Of a stretch of DNA of 64,000 nucleotides, positions 1 through 12,735 are shown one piece after another (position 1 is the first letter of the stretch; the number at the start of each line of letters is the position of its first letter). The notes below the pieces were generated by a model that saw nothing but the letters and a program-made list of their open reading frames with translations, had not been told where the DNA came from and did not search any database. The DNA is taken from positions 1,055,654-1,119,653 of the forward strand of contig ML976657.1 in the NCBI GenBank assembly GCA_010015655.1, given 5' to 3'. The position numbers and the translations under genes are program-made. The stretch is from Bimuria novae-zelandiae CBS 107.79. Its lineage: Eukaryota > Ascomycota > Dothideomycetes > Pleosporales > Didymosphaeriaceae.

Positions 1-1377
1 CAGGCTACCTCTATACTATATAAAGTTTCTAGAAATTTCGATGAAGTAGTTGAGGAGACAAAAGGGAAATCAATAATCTATTCTCTAATTTGCTATGCGG
101 GTGGTCAGGACGGTCTTTTGCAAAGCACCGATATCGGTAAAGGTACCACATGTAGCTGGCCATGCCGGGCGATAGGCTGATGCTGCACTGTTCTATTGAC
201 ATTTGATAACATTCCGCATGGTTCCCAACAAGACATGCTTGGAGAAGAATTGGCGGCGTCATGCAATGCACCTTGATGAGCTGTTGGTGAAGACTTACTG
301 TCTGCGGCGTGCAGGACCTGAGTGGAAGCGATGCGCTGTAGCCTGGACCTTGGCATCTGGATCGCCGATACGTGTAGCGCCATTAGATATGAAAGGATAC
401 GTTGCTTGCCGCACGAGAAGGGAGTACCATAGCTTAGCATAGACTCCGAATCTTTTATCGAAGTCTTTCGTCATGTCCAGCACTCTAATGCGCTGTTGGG
501 TTCCGAACTAATTCCAGACTGTTCAGTGATCAGAAATGCCCGAGGACTCCAATGCACGAAATCTGATTGTACACCTCGTCGGCGCTCCTCTGGGAAGAGC
601 GCCTTCACTGACCAAGGCCTTCGATTCTAAGCTCCTGCCTTGCTAATCTTCGCCAACATTGCCTATGGAGGTTACTGCTCGCATGCGCTCTGAGGAAAGT
701 TGATGTGGATGAGCGGTTTCCGTCAGAATGTGGCACAAGATTAAGATCGTACTTGCCTTGAGTGTATCGCATTCTTCCCTGGGCCGTCAGCAGTAGGTGC
801 GAGCATGGTTTCCTCCATAGCAGCTCCTTACCAAAAGCGGCCAGGTACGTATAGCACACGGTCTGCTTCGGAAAGCCGGTCGACCTCTTCACGGTATCAT
901 TTTGCCATCAGAACGAGAAGGAAAAGAAATGTCGACAGAACGAAGGTGATGGAACGTGTCCAAGCGCGAATTGGAAACACGTCGAGGCGACACGCTGGAG
1001 GTCGGCCTTGGCAATGCCCCGCGGCCCGATCGGGATAGTGCGGGGCTTCGTCGAGGGCAGGCGACAAGGAGGCTGAAGCTCGCTGACGGGAGCTCTGAGA
1101 CATTCACCCGGGTGCCTGATCGCTGCACGTGTACTCGGTCTATGATTGTTTGCACGCGCACGCCTTCTAATGACTCCAAGTGTAGCTTTGTAATAATCGC
1201 CACGGCCACCATAGCCTCGAGCAAGCACCTACGTACCCGCGCCTGCATACCCATAGACAGCCCCTCTGCTACACCTCACTTACGCGCCCACCTGTACACA
1301 ACTGCGTCAAAATCTTCGCTATTCTGTAGATTCCGGATAGGCGATCCAGAGGCCAGCTGAATCGCGCATACGCCACC
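1..1377. other. Intergenic region upstream of ATG7, no gene supported
   Basis: Several short overlapping open frames occur on both strands, but none has a recognisable domain, splice structure or consistent coding bias. I therefore call no gene. The last bases before 1378 (CGCCACC) form a good initiation context for ATG7. The rest should contain the ATG7 promoter and perhaps the end of a neighbouring transcript, but I see no specific element. Confidence 0.5.
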
Positions 1378-3660
1378 ATGGCCACACTGAAGTTTGCGCC
1401 CTGGCAGAGCGACGTCGACGTGCAGTTCTACGCAGCTCTTGCCAATATCAAGATCAACCACGATAAGTTAGATGATTCGGCACGAAAGGTACTCGGTCTC
1501 TACGAAGTGCGAGCCAGCGAAGCACCTGGCCGCTCCAACCGGATCCAGATCCTCCCAAATGCGCTTACTTCGGACGACACGCCGCCGAATTACTGTCGCG
1601 CCGAGGGAATCATCAAGAACTGCAACACAATCGAAGACTACAAAAACCTCGACCGAACGCAAACTTTAGAACGATGCGCACAAACAGTACGCTGCATGAA
1701 CCTGAAAAGCAGCCTTGTCACTAATACATTGCAGATATGGGAAGCCATACATGACGGCTCGATATACGAATGCCCATCGCTGCTCTCCGCTTTCACCCTC
1801 ATTACATTCGCGAACCTCAAGAAGTACAAGTTCACATACCACTTTGGCTTCCCAGCGATACAATCAGATCCGCAGTGGAAGCAAGTTGGGGACATATCGC
1901 GCCTGAACTCGCGAGAGACAGTACAGCTGGTCGATGCCGTCCAGACGTGGAAATACCGATCGGATGCACGGCAGCGGGGCTTTTTTCTCGCGAAGAAGGT
2001 CCGTTCGAAAGGCGACGAGGACCCCGATCCTGAAGGGCCACCTACAACTCCCATCGATGAGTTAGGGTACCGATGGGTTATTGGCAACCTGGCCGCTTAC
2101 GAGAAAGACTTCTTTGAGGGAATAGACAGGGAAGATCGCTTTGTGTGTTTCGCTGACCCTTCAACCTACGAAGAAAACCCTAGCTGGGTTTTGCGTAATC
2201 TGTTGATATTGATGAGGTACCGGTGGAGACTGAGCGATGCGCAAGTTCTATGCTACCGAGATACTCATATTCGACGAGACGAGGCGCGGTCGTTGATACT
2301 GCACCTTGAATCGTCCTCTGTATCTGAATCTGCTGCACCTGAGGAATCTGGCGCTAGGATACCCAAGCTTCCCAAAGTGACTGGCTGGGAACGGAATGAA
2401 GCCAACAAGCTCACGTCTCGCACAGTCGACCTCTCGGAATACATGGACGAGCGAAAGCTCGCCGATCAAGCTGTCGACCTGAATCTTAAGCTGATAAAAT
2501 GGCGAATAGCCCCTACAATCGATCTCGATGTGATCAAGAACACTAAGTGCCTGTTGCTTGGCGCTGGCACACTGGGTTCCTACGTTTCGCGGATTCTAAT
2601 GGGCTGGGGCGTACGGAAAATCACATTCATCGACAATGCTACAGTGAGCTTTTCAAACCCTGTGCGGCAACCACTATTCGACTTCAAGGATTGTCTAAAA
2701 GGGGGCGCAAAGAAGGCTGAACGAGCAGCGGAGGCACTGGAAGAGATCTACCCGGGGGTCGAAGCCAAGGGATACATGATGGAAGTACCGATGGCAGGTC
2801 ACCCTATCACCGATGAGAACAAGACAAAGGCAAACTTTGAACAGCTAGGAAAGCTGATCGACGAGCATGACGCGGTATTCCTACTCATGGACACGCGGGA
2901 AAGCCGATGGTTGCCGACTGTCATGGGCAAAGCCAAAGGCAAGATCGTCCTCAACGCCGCCCTGGGGTTCGATACCTTCGTGGTTATGCGACACGGGCTC
3001 AAGCCTACTGAGGGAGCGGAAGGCGAGGAAGAGCTCGGTTGCTATTTCTGCAATGATGTGGTAGCGCCAGCAGATGTGAGTCAAACCCACTTACGGCCGT
3101 GTTGCGCATAATTGTGTAACATGACGGCCGAAAATGTAAGAGCTACGATGCTAATATTTTCTCAGTCTCTAAGCAACGCGACATTAGATCAGCAATGCAC
3201 CGTAACGCGGCCAGGCGTCGCACCGCTGGCTTCGAGTTTGCTTGTCGAGCTTCTAGTCAGCGTATTGCAGCACCCATCCAAAGCGCGCGCTCCCATGGAT
3301 CCCTCCAAGAACCCCACCGTACAACCTCTCTCCTCTTCCCACCCGTCATTACCAGCGCCCTTTGTGCACCCGCTCGGCATCGTACCGCACACCATACGGG
3401 GCACCCTGCACGACTTTCACAACAGGCAAGTCACTGGGAAGCCGTATGACTGCTGCTCGGCGTGCAGTGACAAGGTGCTTGACATGTATCACAAAGACCC
3501 ATGGGATTTCGTGCGGAAGGCTTTAAACGAGAAGGGTTGGGTAGAGGAGATGTCAGGTCTTGCTGAAGTTCAACGGAAGGCGGAAGAGGCAGCGGCGGAC
3601 GTCGAATGGAGTGACGATGAAGGGGACATGGAGGATGAGGGCGAGGGTGAGCTGTTATGA
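1378..3660 (+). CDS. ATG7: Autophagy E1-like activating enzyme Atg7
   Basis: Two exons, 1378-3075 and 3166-3660, encode 730 aa. The intron (3076-3165) has a GTGAGT donor, a GCTAAT branch-like site and a CTCAG acceptor, and joins in phase 0. Family knowledge: Atg7 adenylates Atg8 and Atg12, forms a thioester with them, and passes them to Atg3 and Atg10 in the cytosol during autophagosome formation. Seen here: an N-terminal Atg7-specific domain, the nucleotide-binding loop GAGTLG at residues 395-400 followed by [13 protein letters not shown], and the active-site motif [12 protein letters not shown] with the catalytic cysteine at residue 577. The acidic C-terminal tail ([12 protein letters not shown]) matches the Atg8-binding tail of the family. 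Length is close to that of other fungal Atg7 proteins. The ATG at 1378 has a strong context (CCACCATGG). Nothing suggests damage. Confidence 0.96.
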
Positions 3661-5216
3661 GTCGGCCGTGCAGACCACGGAGCAACGGACTATACGGACC
3701 GGCAGTGATGGCCGGTCGTTTCTTAGTAACATTTTCCTTGACTTACGTTTAGTGCTTCGGCGCTCTGAGCTGAGAGGTCCAATCCTATGTTCATTATAAT
3801 CTTCCTTTCGTCATGCGCACCAGGTAAACGCTAGCTTCTAATTAATCAGCCATTGCGTTATACATCTTGGGTAGAGCAGATGTGGATGCGGCGGCGAGAT
3901 GTCTGACTGCTGCATCTGACGCTGCCTGTTCGCACCTGGCTGGGATATTTCTAACCCGGTTCAGTTAGCACGACCCACTGGACCTCCAGCTTTTTGAAAC
4001 AATTGCAGGTTTTTGTACAGCGTCGTGTGGCTGGAGAAGCTGCGAAGGAACCTAAGATTCCCCGCTCTAATCCGTTCCTCTGCAGTACCACGGCACTGCG
4101 CGGGGCAAACAGCTGTCACTCCCAAAATTTTGAAACCTTGGGACCGGATTTTAGGACGCTCATCGTTCTCACCACCTTCGGGGTGGGTCGTGGTTGTACC
4201 TGCTCTGCGGGTTGGCACTAAGTGGTGCTAAGGCAAGCCTTAACTGCACTTAACTTTTGTAACTCCTGCCTACCGCTATTGCCTGAATCAAAGGACGTTC
4301 CATAATCACACTATTGACGAGGCAAAAAAATAGGGGAACAGGCGGCTCTCTACACGACGTAAGCACGGTATGGCTCCTCCGCGACCTCCTGGCATGTCGC
4401 TGCATAAGGTTGGAGGTTGGAGGCCACTCGTTACGACCCTGCATCTCAACACGCTCCAGGTGAGCTTGTCATTGTGGAGAATGATTCAATGATTACGAAC
4501 TAAGACTATCAAAGACTTTTCATTGTCCCTTTGGGGTCAAGAGTGTCATGCTTTTTGCAGAATGGATGGCTCAGGAAAGGAACCTCTGCTTACATTCAAC
4601 GGCAATGTGTTCTAACAACTTTACTATCCAGGCGGACATGAGACATATCGCTCGAGGCTTGTAAGGAGGAGACAATAGATGAATCCAAAATTTCTAGCAG
4701 CTTTTGCAGCAACCCCAATTGTCAGGTTGATTACGTCTCACTGGACAGGTATCATCTGAAATGCCCCTCACCCGGGTTCATAGTATTATGTCTTGTTCAT
4801 TCTTGGGATGGTTGAACTGGATTTGTCGCAAAGACAGGTCTGGATGGCTTCGCATTCTGTTTGTCTTGATCTTCACTGGGCCACAGCCATGTACTCCGCA
4901 ACCCTCAGCAGCCGTTTCTTCACCGCACCTAGGTTGTCTTCTAGATTAGTCGATCGCAAAGAATTTGGTACCCCCAAGCTTGGCTCCAGATTTTGAGAAG
5001 TGGCATGGGTCTCTCCCCGCCCGATTTGCAGACCGCGCTCTCAGCTACCTGCCTTTCCAGGGTCGTAACGAGATTCTGAGCGAGACGGGTCACGAACACG
5101 AGTCTGACGATCTTACATCGTGTTCCGTTTGTGGAAAATAGTCTTCCGCTATCTTATTTGCTTCATCATTTTACACTGCTGTAAACATTTCGCTACTGTT
5201 GGTAGCCTTTTCAACA
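3661..5216. other. Intergenic region, no gene seen
   Basis: This is the ATG7 3' region plus the promoter side of the decayed WSC gene. Short ORFs around 3961-4231 overlap in both directions and have no recognisable domain, so I do not call them. No repeat or RNA gene was recognised. Confidence 0.5.
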
Positions 5217-8200
5217 ATGAGCCCATGTCCTGAGTCCGTCAACTTCGTTCGCGCACTTCTCACCGGCGCCCTTCTTTGGTCGTTGCCGAAAACGCACGCT
5301 TTGGCCGATACAGATTCGATCACATGGGGCGACGATTTCGTCGCACGGGTTACCAGAAGTTAGTCCATCCTCCGGTGCTACTCGTGCTTTTTCTCACAAG
5401 GCTTTTTAGCAACCATAATATGGAACCAAAGGTAGTGAGAAGTTCCAGCTTCAATCAAATTTTCAGAACGACCTTGCCAGGAAGATTCAATGGCTTTGCA
5501 GTAGAACAGATCTTCGCCGCTCCTCTCGTATACACCGGCAATGATGGCATTGAATACATCTACGTTGCAACCACGCAGAACAACTTGTACAAACTGGATG
5601 CAAAGACTGGTGCTTTGTCGCCTCTCGGAACTTGCACGTACCATTCTTGCAATCTGACTTGGAGAGTAAGCTCCTCGAGCCTCGTAGTGATAATTACATG
5701 CTAATTTTAATAGACTGCGTCGACATTAACCTATTAATCGGCATCACGGTAACTGGAATAGTCGACCCTGACACCGAAATTTGGTATGTCAATTCGAAGA
5801 CGTACGCGGAGCGATTCTAGGATGGCAATTTCAGTCCTCGGAAGACATCTGGCAGACTGAATGGAAGAATGTGGCAGCACGCTGTCCACACTGAAGACTT
5901 ATCGGAAGTGTTTGGTTGGCCTATACCACTCGAAGGCCTAGCATTCCGCAACAATCCTAAACGTCTTTTCTTGAGTGGTAACCAGCATGCACGGCCCGGT
6001 GCATTGATTATTAGCAATTACCTCTACACAGGCTATGCATCTCATTGCATCATGTACAATTACACTGGAGCTATTATTGGCTTCAACAAGAATACGGGCA
6101 AGATTGTCGAAGCCTTTGCTACTGAGGGAGGACCAGAGCCAGTTTCCGTCCCAAGGGGTGGAGTGTGGATGTCTGGCGGCGGCCTTGTGTAAGCAGGCAA
6201 GCAGGCATATCAGGACAACAAGCTGTATTGCTATCTGCAGAAAAGAGTGTGGAGTGAGGAGTCTACTGTTGAGCAGAGAGAGAGAGAGAGCGGGGGAGAG
6301 TCTGTTTGACTCAGTAGTCCGTGCACCCAGGTAGCACCTTCCATGTGTACCACCACTGACGTCAGTCGCGTGGCTACACCTTGCGTACGATGGTAAGGGT
6401 AGTATGTACTTCGCTACCGGAAATGGCTATGCATCCCAGCTTAAAGCTACCGGGAATGACGTGCCTGGCCGCAGTCCACCATCATCGCTCGAAGAGGCAG
6501 CAGTTAACGCAAGATTAATGATGACGGCACGCTCACAATCATTGATTTCTTCATGCCATACGAGAAGGTCGCCCCTAGATGGAGCAGACAGAGATCTCGG
6601 GACAACCCCTCTCGTACTTCTTCCTTCGGACACCTTCACTTGTCCAAATCACCGACGCATCGGCGTTGTCACTAGTAAAAGCGGGAAGACATACTGGCTA
6701 AATTTGGACAACCTCGGCGGGTACCAACAGGGACCTAATTTTGGGGACGACGTGATTCAGGTGAGTTTTCCGATATAACTATAAGCCACCTGCAAAGCTA
6801 CACAGATCTTGTGACTTACGCCTCTCACAGGTGTACCAGAACGAGAACTCCGTATATGCCGGAGCTGGACAGATTCCGCTTGGCGATGGCTAGGTCTATA
6901 TTCCTGTGACACAACTCAAGACCCACGTCTTCAAGCTCGCCTGTGACTCCTCCGGCAACGCGGGCTTCACCCGGGTCTCTGACACGCCAGATCTGAATAA
7001 CGGCCTTGGTACAGGGGCCGCTACGGTGACCACGATAAATGACCGGGAAGGATCTGGTTTGCTGTGGATAACCGATGTCCAAGGTTACGGATTGCGTGTC
7101 TATGAGGCGATTCCTCCTGCGAACGGTGGTCTCCTGAGAAGCTTGCGGAATTTTACCATTTCTGGCGTTACTAAATTCTCAGTTCGGTCTTTGGTAATGG
7201 TCGAGTCTACGTAAGCACGAATCAAGGATACCTCTATGGATTTGGTTCGCCTGTGAAGAACATACTCAACTGTTCCTCACCCTACAACTTCGGCGAAGTA
7301 CCCATTAACACGTTCACCTTGCCTTTGACTGTAACTTGCACCGCTCTGAACGTAACTATGGTCCAAAGTATCACTTTGGGCAATGAGGACGGCTTGACGG
7401 ACTTCCAGATATCGAATCTTCCTACGCTTCCCCTCAGTCTCGCAGTCGGTCAAAGATTTTCTTTCAATGCGACTGCCAGTCTAACCAACGTCGGTGCGGA
7501 ATCGGATGTCGTTACAATCGGCTTACAGAACGGAATGGTTGTGTATTCATCTCAGTCGATGATTACGCTAAGAGCCACAGGAAGCTTTTCTGACCCTCTC
7601 CTAGCTATAGCACCCGGCTTGATCACTTTCGGTGTCATTGCAGGTCAGCTTCCTTTGCAACAGCCAATTTTGATCTGGAATCTTGGAAACTCTCTCCTGA
7701 CTCTTACCAATGTCAGCTTTTCGCTAGTGTCTCCAAATGGGCCCTGGATCATACCCAATCTGACTATCTGACTAGATCTGGTCCAACCGCAAGTGGGGTA
7801 CTTTTCCTTCAGCTCGATACCGGCTACAATTCCGGCGGCCTCTTCTGTAACTTTCAACATTGCCTACGGACCATTGACGCCAAGAAATGATACTGCCTAC
7901 GTCAAAGCGTTTTCCAATGGAGGTTCTGCATCTTTAACTGTATTTGGCGTTGCTGGAACTCAGCCATGAACACTAATGATCCGGATTCAGGAAAGCTTTT
8001 TATTCATTTCAATTGCACTGCTGCAGCCGAACAGGTTGGTCCTCTCTTGCCGAATGGGACAGCGCAGTACGGATATGTGGGCTGCTTCAAAGAGGGTGCT
8101 CCTGGCCTTTCTCGACAATTAGCTTTCCATGCATACATGGATGCCGTCAACAATACCAACAACAGGTGCCTCAATACATGCGCTTCACTTGGATACGTCT

Positions 8201-10162
8201 TCGCGGGTACAGAGTTCTCCGAAGAATGTTGGTGTGGGAATGGAATTCCGATAAACTTAGGTAAATTTTTTAACAGTCGGTGGAGGGCTCCGTGAAGACA
8301 CAAGCTGATAAGTTTAGGTTCGGACGACAACTGCAAAAATGGCTGTACGGGCAATGGCAACCAGACGTGCGGCGGTAACGGCATCCTTAAGGACTCCACT
8401 TGGCTTTCTTTGTTCGCTGATTCCTTACGGTTCGATGGTAACACTAATTCGCCGCCTTTGCACATAGTGCCATCTGTTGGACAGTAGGGATACATTGGGG
8501 GCTTCGCTCAACCTGGAGGCAAGACTGTCGCCCTCAATGCAAGTTCGAATAGTCTCATAACTGTCGATTGGTGCGCTGCTTGGTGCGGCAGTGAATACCC
8601 ATATTTCGGACTGGAGTACGTGCAGGAGTGTGCGTGTGGATCAGCCTCTCCATCGGCTCAGATGGTAAACTCCAGCCAGTGCAACTACCCGTGCAAGGGT
8701 AGCAATAGCCAGTACTGCGGGGGATCGAGTAGGATGATGGTCTATCAGTACAATGCGAGTCTGCCGAACAGTTCGATCAGTATGGGGACGCTGACGAGTT
8801 CGGCCAGCTCGTTGGTGTCGATTGTGCTGCCTACTGTGGTTACGACGACTTCTACGAGCTCTGTCTTGCTCTCGTTTACGAGTACACTCTCTAGTGGTGC
8901 TTCCTCGAGCAGCAGTTCTGTTGTGGTCGCTCCTTCGAGCACTTTTAGATCCTCGTCCAGTACGATCGCTGCGTCCAGTTCCACGTCTACGACTGTCCTG
9001 TCAAGCACGAGCTCATCGACTATTGTTGTGGTTCCCTCGATATCGACATCTGGCGTCGTCATTCCTTCAAGCACGTCCTCGCTCCTAGTCGTCTCTACGA
9101 GTATAACATCTAGCATCACTCCGACCACAGCTTCTCCTTCTACAAGCTCCAGCTCTAGATCTACTTCATCAACCTCTACAGCAACACCTCTTCCAGGGAC
9201 CCCGTTGTCAGCTTACACATACGTAGGCTGCTACAACGACTTCCCCTCAAGAGCGTTTCGCGGCCGCACAGTAGCCAACAGCTCCGTGTCTCTCGACCTC
9301 TATGCATCTTACTGTTCATGATACACTTTCTTCGGTGTCGAATACGTAAACGAATGCTACTGTGCAAATGGTAACCTCGTGAACATATTCCCTGCCACGG
9401 AGGGCTGATGCAACATGCCCTGCACCGCCAATGCAAAACAGATCTGTGGCGGATCATGGGGTCTCAGCATATACCAACGCACCCCAGCTTTTTTCGGCAA
9501 CCCCACCTATCAAAGGATACACCGCGATGGACTACTATGTTGAGAAGCCCAATGACAGATCTCCGAAGAATCTTTACTACATCGACAGCATGACGACGGA
9601 GCTTTGCGCCGCGCAGGCTCTTGCTGGTGGGTATGCATACTTCGGACTGGAGTACGGACGCGAGTGCTGGATGGGCAATTTTCTTGACGGGGCGGTTTTG
9701 TCGTCTCAGGCAAACTGCGCGATTAATTGTACCGGGAGTGCGTTTCAGAACTGCGGCGGTGAGAATTTCTTTCAACTTTATGGGAATGGTACAGTGGTTG
9801 CTAGACCGTCGGCACCGTCTTCCTCTGCTTCGTAGACACCTGTGGCGGCGAAGGTGTCGTCGGAGGTATCTAGTGCCGTCTTGAGCTCGTCGAGGAATCT
9901 CGTCGTACCCTTTACGGGCTCTATGGGCACGGATATGTCGGTCGAGGCGTGCTTGGGCGTCGCCGAGGCGTTGCAGACTATGTATGCGGGTCTGGAAAAT
10001 GGAACTGAGTGCTGATTCGGGAATACGTTGACGAATACGACGGTTAACCTAGTGGAGAAGAAAAGTGAGGCCGATAAGTTATGGTTGGTCGAACAGGTTG
10101 AGTCCGTGGGTGGGAAGGGTTGGGGCGTGAGGACGAAGAAGTTGGAGGGCGAGTGTATTTAG
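5217..10162 (+). pseudogene. Decayed secreted PQQ-propeller / WSC multidomain protein gene
   Basis: The ATG at 5217 opens a signal-peptide-like start (RALLTGALLWSLP...). The homologous parts then run through several frames: a quinoprotein-like beta-propeller (about 5400-7250, with YVATTQNNLYKLDAKTG, MYFATGNGYASQLK and GKTYWLNLDNLGGYQ); two ASPM/SPD-2/Hydin-like modules (7250-7960, FGEVPINTF); WSC domains near 8070-8410, 8490-8750, 9210-9480 and 9510-9800, with a partial one near 9930-10080; and a Ser/Thr-rich linker at 8750-9200. Plausible introns remain (5359-5408, 5666-5713, 6761-6830, 8261-8318). Damage includes stops inside conserved domains (TAG 5818, TAG 6889, TGA 7769, TAG 8485, TGA 9319, TGA 10012), frameshifts near 5615, 6515, 6565 and 7965, and about 200 bp of unrelated GA-rich sequence near 6190-6390. 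The intact family is expected to be secreted and sugar-binding. This copy cannot make a full protein. Confidence 0.85.
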
Positions 10163-10902
10163 GATGTGTTGATGTGGTTTTGTTTATTTGGCGTCTGACG
10201 TGCGATGCCTTTCCGTCTTTGGTAGTCCTTCTTTCTGATAGCGATAGCAATACGACGCGCTGTTTGTTTCGAACGCATGTGGCATGCTTGGACTGTCGAC
10301 CTCGCCTCGAGATAATTCAACAAGAAATCTACTGTAAAAGCAGGAAGGAGAAATTCCCAGCACGCACACATCCAGGCCGCCGTGGTGTTCTTATAATACC
10401 ATCTACCCAACGTCCAATGCCCACCCTGCGCAACTGAAATCTGAAACACCGACCCCAAACGCACCATTCTGGTCGCCCTCGCGTATCCCCACTTCATCTC
10501 TCCGCTGCACGACGCTCGCCCCAACACATGGCACGACGGGAACATCCCAACATCGCATCAATGCATGAGTATGACTTGCATGCGGGGAGACGCACTGCAC
10601 GGAGCAGCGGAAATAGTGTCAGGGGACGCCCCTGATGGGCGGAGTGGAGGTGATATATGTGCACCTGCATTAACGCGAGGGCCAATTTGCTTCTTCTCGC
10701 CCAGTAGGGGCTGAGAGGGGGATATGAAGTAGCCTGGCGCGCTGTGTTTCGTTTCCTGACGGGACTCCGACGGTTCGCCAAACGCGTACCGCAACGTAGG
10801 CCGATCGAAAGACCATCCCTACGTACTCGTGGAAATGAGCACAAGAGAGAAAACCTCTCCCCCTAATAGGGGCACGTAAAAATGGCAGCAGGCCCTGGAA
10901 TC
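10163..10902. other. Intergenic region between the WSC pseudogene and the P450 3' end
   Basis: Overlapping short ORFs in both directions have no recognisable domain. The stretch presumably holds the P450 3' untranslated region. Nothing else is supported. Confidence 0.45.
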
Positions 10903-12735
10903 TCAGCGCCGTACGACCCTTAACCACACCTCCCCTGGCCTCCTCATCGACACCGTTGCCCCAATTAGCGCACTATCCTTTACCAACGCCTGCACCGTCT
11001 TTCTCGCCTCCTCCTCGGCATCGCTGCCATCCTTCGTGCTCGGCGTGACCCACGCCTGTCGCAACACGGTGCTCAGTACGCCCGTGAACTCTACTTGTGA
11101 GAACTTCATCCCGGGACAGATACGCGGACCGCTAGCCCAAGGAGCGAAGTTTTGGGGTCGAGGAAGCAATTTTTCTTCTTCGAGGCGAGTGGATGAGGAG
11201 GATGTGATCCAACGTGAGGGCTTCCACTCCTGTGGTGACACATAGTGGTGGGAGGTGGTGTGCATAGCGTGGAGGTTGAGAACGATCTCGGTGTTGGGCG
11301 GAACGTGCATGGTGGTTGTTCCCGTGGCAGAAGTGGAGATGGAGGCGTTGGGCTTGGTGATTGTGAGGGGGGTGTTAGGGGAGAGGGGACCGCGGGGGAT
11401 TTGGGGAACGGGGCCGTAGAGGCGGAGGGTTTCGTACTGATCAGACAGGTCAGTGTGAAGCCAAAACAAGAGGGAGACGAAGAGACGCAAGGTGGCTTTG
11501 GGATAGACTGCGAAGGACTTGTTACAGGAGGCAAGTACTGTCACCAATGAGGTAAGACTTACCATTACAGCTAGGACACGTTTGAGCTGCGGATGCGTGT
11601 CTTCGTACTTCGGATCCGCATCGTTCCGGAACACTTCGTCGATCTCCTCACCGATCCAGTTCTGCACTTCTGGATGAATGGATAGCAGTGCGAAAGCATA
11701 GGCCAGCGTGTTCGCCGTGGTATCGTGCCCGGCGAAACTGAAGATGAAAATGTTTCCTTTGATCTCGTCGTCTGTCAGTTTAGCGGTGGACTGGAAACCT
11801 TCATCCTTCGCTTGATCCGATGTTCGAATCAGCGTGCTGATGAAATTGGCCTTTTGAGCTCCACCTGCTTGGCTCAAAAGCTTCCTTTCTAACGCTATAG
11901 CTTCGTCGGTATACTGCCGGAATTCCCTGAATGCGAGCAAACAGTTTTTGATCCGTGGAGGCAGTAGGAACGCAACCTTATCTACGAACGCCTCTTGTGG
12001 CGTGATGATGAGGATCGTTATGAGATTGTTCAGCACTGTCATCAGCGCATCGCGATGGGACAGCTGGTGTCCAGGCGCAGGATTGCGCACACCGCCGTGG
12101 AAATTTTGCCTCACACCGAACCCAGCTGCGCAGAGTACGTGCAGCGCGAGAACACGCGTGTCGTCGACCATTCTAGATACTCTCGCCCCAGGCTGGGACA
12201 GCCAGTGAGCAACCATAGCCTGAGTTTGGCGGATCGTTTCATCCCAGACAAAGCTGGACACGCGCTCGTTAAAGCACGGCGCTGTGATTTTCCGGTGACG
12301 ACTCCAATCTTCGCTGTTCACAGTGTCTACGTTCCTCCCGTACAGGTCCATCGTCTCGTAGAGCTTCGGCTTCAGCCAGACTTTCCGCTCCTTGAGCACT
12401 TCTTCGATCGCTACCTTGTCACTTGTGTAGATGACGTTCTTTGCTGGACTGACCACAATGAAGTTCTCCCCGTATCTTTCGTGTTGTCGGGCGCCATCCT
12501 GCCAGGCCCACGTGGCGTTGAGGATTCGGCACCATTCGAAATGTTGGAACAGAGGAGCGCATAGAGGTGCGATGATCAGCCAGGGAGTTCCAAAGGGGTA
12601 GAAGGGCACGATGATGATGCGGAGGCCGGTCTGGCGGGCGAGAGTGTAGTTTGTGTACAGGTGGGAGAGTTGACGTAGCAGAGGGAAGAATATAGCGAAG
12701 AAGAAGGCAAGAGCGAGGAGTTCAGAGTACGACAT
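10903..12735 (-). CDS. Microsomal cytochrome P450 monooxygenase
   Basis: Two exons on the minus strand, 12735-11563 and 11436-10903, encode 568 aa. The 126-nt intron (11562-11437) has a GTAAGT donor and CAG acceptor. It happens to be open in frame, so a naive ORF is 42 codons too long. The N-terminus has a hydrophobic anchor (LALAFFFAIFFPLL, then further hydrophobic stretches), suggesting ER attachment. P450 landmarks: the I-helix oxygen-binding motif AGHDTT at residues 335-340, the K-helix ExxR as ETLR at 393-396 directly after the intron, and the heme loop WASGPRICPG with the cysteine ligand at residue 498. Family knowledge: class II P450s use a P450 reductase to hydroxylate lipids, xenobiotics or secondary metabolites. 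The substrate cannot be read from sequence. No biosynthetic cluster surrounds it, and the neighbouring WSC gene is broken. Confidence 0.93.
   Translation of the reverse strand: MSYSELLALAFFFAIFFPLLRQLSHLYTNYTLARQTGLRIIIVPFYPFGTPWLIIAPLCAPLFQHFEWCRILNATWAWQDGARQHERYGENFIVVSPAKNVIYTSDKVAIEEVLKERKVWLKPKLYETMDLYGRNVDTVNSEDWSRHRKITAPCFNERVSSFVWDETIRQTQAMVAHWLSQPGARVSRMVDDTRVLALHVLCAAGFGVRQNFHGGVRNPAPGHQLSHRDALMTVLNNLITILIITPQEAFVDKVAFLLPPRIKNCLLAFREFRQYTDEAIALERKLLSQAGGAQKANFISTLIRTSDQAKDEGFQSTAKLTDDEIKGNIFIFSFAGHDTTANTLAYAFALLSIHPEVQNWIGEEIDEVFRNDADPKYEDTHPQLKRVLAVMVSLTSLVTVLASCNKSFAVYPKATLRLFVSLLFWLHTDLSDQYETLRLYGPVPQIPRGPLSPNTPLTITKPNASISTSATGTTTMHVPPNTEIVLNLHAMHTTSHHYVSPQEWKPSRWITSSSSTRLEEEKLLPRPQNFAPWASGPRICPGMKFSQVEFTGVLSTVLRQAWVTPSTKDGSDAEEEARKTVQALVKDSALIGATVSMRRPGEVWLRVVRR

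Noticed and set aside
11437..11562. Reading the P450 as one 610-aa exon
   Set aside because: The 42-residue stretch interrupts the P450 fold just before ExxR and has exact GTAAGT/CAG borders, so it is an in-frame intron.
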